A stretch of DNA of 64,000 nucleotides from Pseudomonadota bacterium. Its GTDB lineage: Bacteria > Pseudomonadota > Gammaproteobacteria > Xanthomonadales > Xanthomonadaceae. Numbering within the stretch: position 1 is the first letter of the stretch; each line of letters begins with the position of its first letter. Position numbers and translations under genes: made by a program. The notes under the pieces were generated by a model that saw only the letters and a program-made list of their open reading frames with translations, did no database searches and was not told the origin of the DNA. Where the stretch lies: the NCBI GenBank assembly GCA_023419315.1, contig JAEZYE010000052.1:1-64000 (forward strand), read 5' to 3'. Below are positions 8,168-15,852 of this stretch, piece by piece.

Positions 8168-9373
8168 TCAGGCGAGGCAGTCGTCCGTGTCGGCCGCGCC
8201 CACGGTTGAGAGCACGGCATCGGTGTGCTGATCGAACACCGGAGCGGCGAACGGTGCGGGTCCGGGCGTGCGCCCGAACGCGATTGGACGCGTCACGCCG
8301 CGATAGCGGCCGACCACCGGGTGTTCGATATTGGCCACGATGTCCTCGGCAATCACTTGCGGATGATCGAACATGTCTTCGACGCGACGCGCGGCCGCAC
8401 AGGGCACGTCATCGCCGAACACGGTCTCCCACTCCATAGCGGTGCGCGCAGCCAGCGCCTGGTGCAGCAACGGCACGATCTCCGCAGCATGCTCAGCACG
8501 TTTGCGCACGCTGTCGTAGCGCTCGTCGTCGGCGAGCGCCTGCAAGCCGGTCCGGTCACACAGCGCCTGCCAGAAACGCGGCGTGTTGGCGGAAATGTAG
8601 ATGTGGCCTTCGCGGGCGGGATGAATTCCGGTCACTCCGCCGGAACGCATGTCGCGTCCGATATCGAGCGATTCGCCTTCGGCCCAGATCATGCGTGCCG
8701 ACTGCATCGTGAGTGCGCTGCGCAGCAACGACACGCCGACGAACTGGCCGCATCCGCTGCGCTCGCGTTCGTACAGCGCCGAAGACACACCCGCCGCCAG
8801 CAGCGCGGCGGCGTAGTAGTCCACCACCGAACCGTAGATGATTTCCGGTGCGCCGCCGCGCTTTCCCTGCAGTGCGCACATGCCGGTCATCGTCTGCAGG
8901 ACCTGGTCGTATCCGGCCTTGTCCTTCATCGGGCCGCGTTCGCCGTAGCCGGTCACTGCGCAATAGATCAGGCGCGGGTTGATCACGCTCAGACGTTCGA
9001 AATCGATGCCCAGACGCTTCGGCACCGATGGACGGAAGTTGTGCACCAGTACGTCCGCCTCGCGGACCAGCCGCAGCAGCGAGGCAATGCCCTGCGGCGA
9101 TTTCAGATCCAGCGCGATGCCGATCTTGCTGCGGTTCACGCCCATGAACGCGCGGCTTTCCGCCTGCAACGTCGATGGATACTTGCGCAGGTTGTCGCCA
9201 TCCGGCGGCTCGATCTTGATCACGCGCGCGCCCTGATCGGCGAGCAGCGTGCAGCCATAGGGCCCGGCGATGTATGCGCTGAGATCAAGCACCTTGACGT
9301 CTTCCAGCGGGCCCGCGGGTCCCTGGCGCTTCACCAGATCGAAAGGGGAGTTATCCATGTGGGTGGTGTCCAT
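8168..9373 (-). CDS. CaiB/BaiF family (class III) CoA-transferase
   Basis: Class III CoA-transferases move CoA between carboxylic acids through a covalent Asp intermediate. The protein has the family opening LEDVKVLDLSAYIAGPYG, VIKIEPPDGDNLR, and a central GSVVDYYAAALLAAGV in which Asp (about residue 185) aligns with the catalytic aspartate of formyl-CoA transferase. Starts at 9388, 9373 and 9358 are all possible; none has a strong ribosome site. It lies downstream of the beta-L-arabinofuranosidase gene in the same direction. A CitE-like lyase sits at the far end of the cluster; together they could activate and cleave an organic acid through its CoA ester. The substrate is unknown. Confidence 0.82.
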   Translation of the reverse strand: MDTTHMDNSPFDLVKRQGPAGPLEDVKVLDLSAYIAGPYGCTLLADQGARVIKIEPPDGDNLRKYPSTLQAESRAFMGVNRSKIGIALDLKSPQGIASLLRLVREADVLVHNFRPSVPKRLGIDFERLSVINPRLIYCAVTGYGERGPMKDKAGYDQVLQTMTGMCALQGKRGGAPEIIYGSVVDYYAAALLAAGVSSALYERERSGCGQFVGVSLLRSALTMQSARMIWAEGESLDIGRDMRSGGVTGIHPAREGHIYISANTPRFWQALCDRTGLQALADDERYDSVRKRAEHAAEIVPLLHQALAARTAMEWETVFGDDVPCAAARRVEDMFDHPQVIAEDIVANIEHPVVGRYRGVTRPIAFGRTPGPAPFAAPVFDQHTDAVLSTVGAADTDDCLA

Positions 9374-9496
9374 CGGGTGCTGCGGCATCGCGGTGCAGTC
9401 TCGTGCAAGCGCACGCGGCGAAACAGTCGGGCGACATACTTTCAGCGGCGACAAATTCTTGCTTGATGAGGCGAGCCACGGTGCGCGTCCATGTCC

Positions 9497-11398
9497 TTAT
9501 TCCGATTGCGTCACGTCTTGACGCGTCCATTCCGGCGCCAGCGCAAGCCAGCCCAATCGCCATGCGCCGTCGATGCGGCCGCCGGTGCGATAGTAGGGCG
9601 AGAAACGCAGCGGCGCACGACCTTCGAATGCAAGCTCCACATCGTGGCCGGGTTCGCCGTCTTCGGACGCTAGCTCGCGCGACCACTGTTCCAGCGATGC
9701 TTCGGGCAGGCGCACGCTTTCCTGGTGCTTGTAGCCGTCGATCAACGTGGTCGCGTAGGCAAGCGGTCCGCGCGTGAGTCCGACGAAGTCATAGCGCAAT
9801 ACCTGCTGCTGCACCGGCGAACCGTCCGGCGCGCGCGATTCCTGCACGTTGCGGTACGTGCGCCGATGCAGCGCGGGCTGCATCGGAAACTCCAGCACGA
9901 CTTCATCTCCTTCGTGCCAGGTCCGCCTGATTTCGAGCCAGCCATCGGTCACGACGGCCTGCACCGTTTCGCCATTGACGCGCAGCTGGAGCCACTGGGC
10001 CCATTCCGGACGACGCAGGCGCAGCGCGAATTCGGCCGGCGAGTCAGGCGAGATCAGCAGCGAAACCCGGCCTTCGAATGGATAGTCGCCACGCTGCGCG
10101 ATGCGCACCGTACCGCCTGGCAGCTCCGCGACCACTTCACCTTCCATGTAGAGGTTCACCTGCAGGGCGCCGCCCTCCGTGACGCCTGCGATGAGCGGCG
10201 GCAGCTCTTCCCACGCCATCGCGCCGCTGGACTTGCAGCAGCGCCAGTACGTTGTGTGGATACGCGGACCGTTCGGGAAGGAGTAGTAGCACCAGTCCTC
10301 GCCGTTGGGGGCGGCGGCACCGAGAAGATCGTTGTACGCCGTGCGTTCGATCTCCTCGGCATAGCGCGCTTCGCCGGTCAGCAGCAACAGCTCGCGGTTG
10401 AGCTGCAACCACGCGAGCAGCGAGCAGGTTTCCACGTACGCTTGCGGATCGAACACCATCGCCGGATTGAAGACTTCGCGCGATCGATGGGCCACGCCGC
10501 CCCACGGCCCGCCGCCAAGCGTCAGATGATGATCACGGATGTTGTGCCAGAGGCGATCCACTGCTTCGCGATAACTTGCCTTGCCGGTCGCGCGTTGCAG
10601 CTTGCACAGGCCCACCAGGTTCCAGGCAAGCTGGTACGCCTTGCCGGTACCGATTTCCGAAGCGTCGGCGCCCTCGCGTGCACGCTGGATCAGCGCGAGT
10701 CGCGGCTCGGCGTCGGCTTGCTCGGCAATGCGCTCGGCAAGCGCCAGATAACGTTCGTCGCCGGTGGCGAAATACAGTTCGGCCGCTGGATCCATCAGCA
10801 CGGTGGCGGACATGCCGAAATGGTTGCCCATCGTGGTGATGTCGAGTCCGCGTTCGCACACCGTGCGCCAGCACAGATCCCCGATGCGTTGGGCGGCGGC
10901 CAGGTAGCGCTCGTCTCCAAGCGCGCGCCAGGTTTCGATCAGTCCGAGAACCAGATAGCTGTGCGTCCAGATGTCCCACGTCCGCAACGCGGGCGCGCCA
11001 TCCCACGTCACCGGCTTCGGCGGTTGCGGCTGCATGAAGCGGCGCGCGGGCGCGTAGTTGCCGAGATATCCCTCCGCATCCTGGCGCGACAGCAGGAAGT
11101 CCGCCACGCGTTGCAGCGATGCCCGCAGTGATGCGTCGCCACTGCGCGCGACCGCCTTGGCCGTGGCGACGAGCCACTTGCCCGCATGCTCGCCATACCA
11201 GTCGCCTTCTTCGTTCCGGTGCGTATGTTCGGCCCGGAAGAGGGAGATCGCAGGACTGTGCTCATCCTGGATGAAATGACTCAGGCGGCCGCGACGGCTG
11301 GCTTCGATGGCTTCGCCGAGGATGCCTTGCACGCGCACGTTCGAAGGACTCACTGTCCGAAGCACGGAACCACGCTCGGATGACTGCGTGCTCATCAT
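9497..11398 (-). CDS. Beta-L-arabinofuranosidase-type glycosidase (GH127/DUF1680)
   Basis: The protein (633 aa) has the alpha/alpha-barrel repeat pattern of DUF1680 and the four ligands known from the GH127 enzyme HypBA1: YVETC at about 321-325 (Glu, Cys) and WRCC at about 385-388 (paired Cys). In that family these bind zinc and supply the nucleophile. Members release beta-L-arabinofuranose from plant glycans; related families have other L-sugar specificities. No signal peptide is evident, so the enzyme is probably cytoplasmic. The ATG at 11398 has GGAG seven bases upstream and begins four bases after the stop of the preceding gene, so the two are tightly linked. Confidence 0.82.
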   Translation of the reverse strand: MMSTQSSERGSVLRTVSPSNVRVQGILGEAIEASRRGRLSHFIQDEHSPAISLFRAEHTHRNEEGDWYGEHAGKWLVATAKAVARSGDASLRASLQRVADFLLSRQDAEGYLGNYAPARRFMQPQPPKPVTWDGAPALRTWDIWTHSYLVLGLIETWRALGDERYLAAAQRIGDLCWRTVCERGLDITTMGNHFGMSATVLMDPAAELYFATGDERYLALAERIAEQADAEPRLALIQRAREGADASEIGTGKAYQLAWNLVGLCKLQRATGKASYREAVDRLWHNIRDHHLTLGGGPWGGVAHRSREVFNPAMVFDPQAYVETCSLLAWLQLNRELLLLTGEARYAEEIERTAYNDLLGAAAPNGEDWCYYSFPNGPRIHTTYWRCCKSSGAMAWEELPPLIAGVTEGGALQVNLYMEGEVVAELPGGTVRIAQRGDYPFEGRVSLLISPDSPAEFALRLRRPEWAQWLQLRVNGETVQAVVTDGWLEIRRTWHEGDEVVLEFPMQPALHRRTYRNVQESRAPDGSPVQQQVLRYDFVGLTRGPLAYATTLIDGYKHQESVRLPEASLEQWSRELASEDGEPGHDVELAFEGRAPLRFSPYYRTGGRIDGAWRLGWLALAPEWTRQDVTQSE

Positions 11399-11402
11399 CG
11401 AC

Positions 11403-13586
11403 TTACTCCGCGTCCACGACACAGCGGAAGCCGAGCATGCCCGAGCGGTCCTTGCCCGGCGCCATCAGCAGGTACTTGCCGTGCTGATCGAGCCGGTACG
11501 CCTGCGGGAAATACCAGTGCGAGGTCTGCGGCTGGTATGCACTGCCGCCGCGCAGAACCGCCGCGCGCGTGTGCTCATCGCTGTACTCGTCCGTCCACTG
11601 CCAGACATGGCCCACCAGATCCTGCACGCCGAACGGGCTCGCACCCTGCGGATAGCCGCCGACATCGGCCGGCGGCTGCAGGCGTCGTTCGCGGTTGACG
11701 GGCGGCATGGCGTCGGGGCGCCAATCGTTGCCCCACGGATACAGGCGGCCATCATTGCCCTGTGCCGCGTACTGCCATTCCCACTCACGCGGCAAGCGCT
11801 TGCCGGCCCACGCGGCATAGGCGCGCGCGTCTTCAAGGGAAACCCACGTGACCGGCTTGTTTTCCCAACCGGCGCGCGGCGTACCGTTGTCCCAGTCGCG
11901 CAGGAAATTGTGCGCGTCGCGCGGCGCATATCCGCTGTCATCGACGAAGCGCTTGAACTCGGCGTTGGTCACCGGATGGCGATCGATGTGGAATGGCTTG
12001 ATCCGCATGCGCTGGCGATGGTGGCGACGCGGACTGTGTTCCCACGGATACTGCACGTCCAGGCCTTCCCAGGTCTGGCCTTCGATCTCAACGCCACCGA
12101 CCACGAAGACGAACTCGCCGCCGGGTATCGCGACCATGCCGTCCGGTGCCTGCGCGCGCGGCGCGGTCGCCGCACTCGGCGTGATCGACTGCGGTATCGC
12201 ATGCCAGCGGTTGGAGAGCGTGCGCAACGGCACGCGCGCCAGATCCGCCATCGTTTCGAGGAATGCCGGCAGCGCTTCAACGTGGTGGCCCGCATCCACG
12301 GCCAGCAGCGCACCGAAGCCGCGTCCCTCCATCCCGAATTCGATCACGGCCTGGTCGCCCGTGATCAGCGGCTGCACTTCATTGCCGCTCCACACGTCGT
12401 AATAGCGACGCCCCGGCTCATGCGGCACCGCGATCTGCTCGCCGAGCACCTCGTACTCGTTCCGGTTGACCAGCGTCCACAACACGCGGCCTTCACCGGG
12501 GAAACGACTGGCGAACACACCGGCCTGCAAGGTCGGGTAATAAGGCGTCCACTCGCGACTGACCATCAGCGGAGCGAACTGGCGTTCGACCGTGGCGATG
12601 CGTCGCAGCGATTCGGCGTCACGCGGGTTGAACTGGTTCCAGATGCCCCAGATGTTCTCCCACGCGTTGTAGCCGATACCGTTGAAGAAGATGTACTGCA
12701 GATCGTGGTTGCGGTCGCGCCCCCAGCGGTTCTCGTAGTTGATCATGTGGCGGGGCTCCAGCCACTTGAACTTGGCCACCGGCGGGATCACTTCGTTCGG
12801 TGCCTTCTTGCCCCAGCTCTGCACGTTCCAGATCAGATGCTCTTCGGCACTGATGGTGGATTCCGGCTGCACCACCACTGGACGCCCGAGTGCATCGCAG
12901 GCATCGAAGAACGCGCGCGGCACGCCGTTGTAGGTGTCCCCGTTGATGCCGTCGGCGCCGACTTCCTTGACCAGCCGCGCCACCGCCGTCCAGTCGGCCT
13001 CGCCCTGCTCGCGGGTGCCGTTGTCCCACGGCATCGTCGGCAGGAACACGCGCACGCCGCGGCGATGGAAATCCGCCACAGCGCTCTTGAGTCCTTCGAC
13101 GCCGCCCGGAAGATCCCGCGCCATGTCGAACTGGTTGCGGTCATCGATGCCGATGTTCGGATACACGTACCAGATGAGCACGCTGTCGAGCCCGCCGTAA
13201 CGCGCCTCCAGATCATCGAGATAGCGATCCACCGTATAGCGTCCGGCCACCGGATCGTAGAAGTAGCGGTCTTCGCACATCATCTGCGCGTGCACGAAAT
13301 TGCGCTGCGCCCACTGCAGTTCCGGACGGCGGTAGTTGCTGTCGTCGTAGCCGATGCGAGTCAGGTGCTCGCGACGCCAGTCACGCAGCTCGGCAATCCA
13401 GTCCGCCGAGGTGGCGTTCACGTCGATTTTCCAGTGGCCGATTTCCGCGAACGGCCAGCCGGGCGCCTTGCCGGGCGTGGGCAGATAACGCTGCGTGGTG
13501 ACGTGCGAGAACTTGTACTCGGTGCGCGGCACGTGGCGCGGCGTGTCTTCGTGGAAGGGGGGCGTGGGCTGTTCCGGAGCGGTCAT
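11403..13586 (-). CDS. Fusion of an uncharacterised barrel-like domain and a SUMF1/FGE-type domain
   Basis: Residues 1 to about 480 look like a TIM-barrel carbohydrate-active domain: RRGVRVFLPTMPWDNG, EVGADGINGDTYNGVP and PVVVQPESTISAEEH are strand-end segments rich in Asp and Glu, followed by a beta-rich stretch. Residues about 485-727 form a SUMF1/EgtB/PvdO (formylglycine-generating-like) domain: VAIPGGEF, HPVTNAEFKRFV, RLPREWEWQYAA, PWGNDWRPDA, GHVWQWTDEY and LRGGSAYQ. True formylglycine-generating enzymes have two active-site cysteines just after RGGS; none are present, so this is not a sulfatase activator. It may bind carbohydrate or act as a structural module. Position between a sugar kinase and a GH127 enzyme suggests a glycosidase role. 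Confidence 0.7.
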   Translation of the reverse strand: MTAPEQPTPPFHEDTPRHVPRTEYKFSHVTTQRYLPTPGKAPGWPFAEIGHWKIDVNATSADWIAELRDWRREHLTRIGYDDSNYRRPELQWAQRNFVHAQMMCEDRYFYDPVAGRYTVDRYLDDLEARYGGLDSVLIWYVYPNIGIDDRNQFDMARDLPGGVEGLKSAVADFHRRGVRVFLPTMPWDNGTREQGEADWTAVARLVKEVGADGINGDTYNGVPRAFFDACDALGRPVVVQPESTISAEEHLIWNVQSWGKKAPNEVIPPVAKFKWLEPRHMINYENRWGRDRNHDLQYIFFNGIGYNAWENIWGIWNQFNPRDAESLRRIATVERQFAPLMVSREWTPYYPTLQAGVFASRFPGEGRVLWTLVNRNEYEVLGEQIAVPHEPGRRYYDVWSGNEVQPLITGDQAVIEFGMEGRGFGALLAVDAGHHVEALPAFLETMADLARVPLRTLSNRWHAIPQSITPSAATAPRAQAPDGMVAIPGGEFVFVVGGVEIEGQTWEGLDVQYPWEHSPRRHHRQRMRIKPFHIDRHPVTNAEFKRFVDDSGYAPRDAHNFLRDWDNGTPRAGWENKPVTWVSLEDARAYAAWAGKRLPREWEWQYAAQGNDGRLYPWGNDWRPDAMPPVNRERRLQPPADVGGYPQGASPFGVQDLVGHVWQWTDEYSDEHTRAAVLRGGSAYQPQTSHWYFPQAYRLDQHGKYLLMAPGKDRSGMLGFRCVVDAE

Positions 13587-13616
13587 GGCGATGTACGTGG
13601 GGGAGTCTTTCGGGGA

Positions 13617-14570
13617 TCAGGATTCGGGAAGGCCGCACCATGCGGACAGTCCGCGCCGGGCGTCGGCATCGGTATCGGCCCGCGCATGCAGGAAGGCCTC
13701 GACCTCTGCGCGCGATGGAATGCTGGACTGCGCACCCAGTCGCGTACAGGCGATGGCGGACGCCGCGCTGGCATAGCGTAGGGCATCGCCCATCGCGCAG
13801 TCGCGCGCGAGTGCGGCGGCAAGCGAACCACAGAACGTGTCGCCCGCCGCGGTGGTGTCCACCGCGTCGATGCGGAACGCCGGCTGCACATGGACGTTCG
13901 TGCGCGTCCAGGCCAGACAGCCACGCGCGCCCAGGGTCACCACGACGCAGGGAACGCGCAGCCGGGCAATGCGCTCGATCAGCGAGCCCGCGTGGCCGGC
14001 GAGCGTCGCCAGTTCGCCTTCGTTGACGACAAGCACATCGACCGCGTCAAGCAGCGCGGCCGGCAACGCACGGGCGGGCGCAGCGTTCAGGACCACCTTT
14101 ACGCCCACGTGGCGCGCCGTCTGTGCGTAGGCGGTCACCACTTCGATCGGTGTTTCCAGTTGCAGCAGCAGATGCGTCGCACCGGCAAGCGGTGGAAGAT
14201 CCGTCGCGCGCAGCGCCATGTTCGCGCCGGGCGCCACGGTGATTGCATTCTCGGCGTCATCGGACAGACAGATGAACGCGGTGCCGGTCGGCAGCGAACG
14301 TTCGCGCACGATGACCGGATCGACGCCGGCTTCGCGCAACGATGCTTCGATGGGGCGCGCGAAGTCGTCCTGTCCCAAGGCCAGCAGCATGCGCGTGCGC
14401 ACGCCGCCGGCCCGCGCGCTCGCCACTGCCTGGTTCGCTCCCTTGCCGCCGGGGAACGTGGCGAATTCCCGCCCGAGCACCGTCTCGCCCGGCGCAGGCA
14501 CGTGCGCCGCACGCACCACGAAATCGAGGTTCGCCGAACCCGCGACGAGGATGTGCGGGTTCGCGCTCAT
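13617..14570 (-). CDS. rbsK: Ribokinase-like PfkB family sugar kinase
   Basis: The 317-aa protein phosphorylates a sugar, most likely a pentose such as ribose. It begins ILVAGSANLDFVVRA and carries FPGGKGANQAVASAR, the first PfkB signature, and VDTTAAGDTFCGSLAAAL, the second, with the catalytic Asp. Length and motifs match ribokinases closely. Within this cluster it could act on L-arabinose-derived or other released pentoses. Its start overlaps the stop of the upstream serine hydrolase by four bases (ATGA), so the genes are translationally coupled. Confidence 0.85.
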   Translation of the reverse strand: MSANPHILVAGSANLDFVVRAAHVPAPGETVLGREFATFPGGKGANQAVASARAGGVRTRMLLALGQDDFARPIEASLREAGVDPVIVRERSLPTGTAFICLSDDAENAITVAPGANMALRATDLPPLAGATHLLLQLETPIEVVTAYAQTARHVGVKVVLNAAPARALPAALLDAVDVLVVNEGELATLAGHAGSLIERIARLRVPCVVVTLGARGCLAWTRTNVHVQPAFRIDAVDTTAAGDTFCGSLAAALARDCAMGDALRYASAASAIACTRLGAQSSIPSRAEVEAFLHARADTDADARRGLSAWCGLPES

Positions 14571-15844
14571 GGCAGTGTCTGGTACACGTGATTGAAGAAC
14601 GGCACGGACAGGCGCGGAAGTTCGGAAGGATCATCGCCGGGCAGGTGCTGCGCCATCAGAATGGCGACCAGCTTCCGACTGCGATCGACGGTGAAATAGG
14701 TTGACGCGGAACCGGACCAGCCGAACTGGCCGATCGAGCCGAGCCTCCCGCGAAGGGCGACATCGGTGACGACGTAACCGCCCAGTCCGAAACCTTCACC
14801 CGGACCGGCGCCTTCCAGCGACGGCGACAGGCGCGGAAGCTGGTCGCTCATCATCTCGTCGACGCTGCGCGCCGACAGCAGGCGCACGCCCTCCAGTTCG
14901 CCGCCATTCGCCAGCATCTGCGCGAAACGGTAGTAGTCATCGAGCGTGGAGTAGAGCCCTCCCGCGCCGTTGTCGTAACGGCTCAGGCGGCTGCCGGGCT
15001 CACGCGCGCTGGCCGTGTCGGCGAGCGCCAGTGCACCCTCGCGCACCGTGGTGAGGTCGACCACCCGCGTACGTGTGGCGACAGGGACCTCGAAGCCGGT
15101 ATCGCGCATGCGCAGCGGTACGAAGATGCGCTCGCGCAGGAATGCTTCCAGCGATTGGCCGCTGGCAACTTCGATGACGCGCGCGAGCACCTGGGTGTTC
15201 ACGCCGTCGTAGTGGAAATGCGTTCCCGGCGCTTCGGCCAGCGGCGCCTGTGCAACGCGATGCGCGTACTCGGCCAGCGTGGCCGCCTCGTCCGGTGCGG
15301 CGGCGCGCAGCCGTTCGGCGGCGTCGGCATTCTCCGGATGCGTGGCGAATCCCGCGGTATGCGTCAGCAGATGACGAAGCGTGGGGCGCGGATGTTCGAC
15401 CGCGCACCTGCATTGCAGATCGGCGAATTCCGGCAGGAACCGGGATACCGGATCGTCCAGATCAAGCTTGCCCTGCTCCGCCAGCATCAGTGCCGCCACC
15501 GAGGTGATCGGCTTGGTCATCGAATAGATGCGGAAGATTGCATCCGGATGCATCGGCTTCGTCCGTGCGAGATCCGCCGCTCCATAGGCACGCCGTTCGA
15601 CGATGCGGCCATCGACGGCAATCAGCGAGACCGCGCCGGTGTGACGTCCCGGGGCGGTCTGTGTTTCGAGGAATGCGCGCAGGGCTTCGACACGCTCACC
15701 GTCCAGCGCGGGGGCGGTCCGATCCGGCTGCGACTGGCCGGCCATCGCGGGCGCGATCAGCACGCACATGCTGCCCATCACGAGCAACGCTCGCCCCATT
15801 GCGGGGGCGAGCGTCGAAAGCCGCTGCAGCAGTGGGAAACGCAC
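14567..15844 (-). CDS. Serine hydrolase, class C beta-lactamase/esterase family
   Basis: The 425-aa protein has the penicillin-binding-like triad: SMTK in FRIYSMTKPITSVAAL (SxxK), YDGVN as the YxN element, and a C-terminal glycine-rich strand FGWSGSAST in place of KTG. A hydrophobic N-terminus ending IAPAMAGQ is a signal peptide, so it acts in the periplasm. Such proteins are usually esterases or peptidases. In a glycan cluster a carbohydrate ester is a fair guess, not shown. The GTG start at 15844 lies nine bases after the TonB receptor stop; ATG 15799 would also leave a signal peptide. Confidence 0.8.
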   Translation of the reverse strand: MRFPLLQRLSTLAPAMGRALLVMGSMCVLIAPAMAGQSQPDRTAPALDGERVEALRAFLETQTAPGRHTGAVSLIAVDGRIVERRAYGAADLARTKPMHPDAIFRIYSMTKPITSVAALMLAEQGKLDLDDPVSRFLPEFADLQCRCAVEHPRPTLRHLLTHTAGFATHPENADAAERLRAAAPDEAATLAEYAHRVAQAPLAEAPGTHFHYDGVNTQVLARVIEVASGQSLEAFLRERIFVPLRMRDTGFEVPVATRTRVVDLTTVREGALALADTASAREPGSRLSRYDNGAGGLYSTLDDYYRFAQMLANGGELEGVRLLSARSVDEMMSDQLPRLSPSLEGAGPGEGFGLGGYVVTDVALRGRLGSIGQFGWSGSASTYFTVDRSRKLVAILMAQHLPGDDPSELPRLSVPFFNHVYQTLP

Positions 15845-15852
15845 TGGCGGGA

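Noticed and set aside
8225..9466. 413-codon plus-strand open frame
   Set aside because: Antisense to the CoA-transferase; no recognisable features.
11403..12150. Formylglycine-generating enzyme (sulfatase maturation)
   Set aside because: The SUMF1-type domain has no cysteines after RGGS and there is no sulfatase gene in the window.
11307..13781. 824-codon plus-strand open frame
   Set aside because: It is antisense to the SUMF1 fusion and neighbouring genes; the composition (His/Arg/Ala-rich, no motifs) is the usual shadow of high third-position GC.
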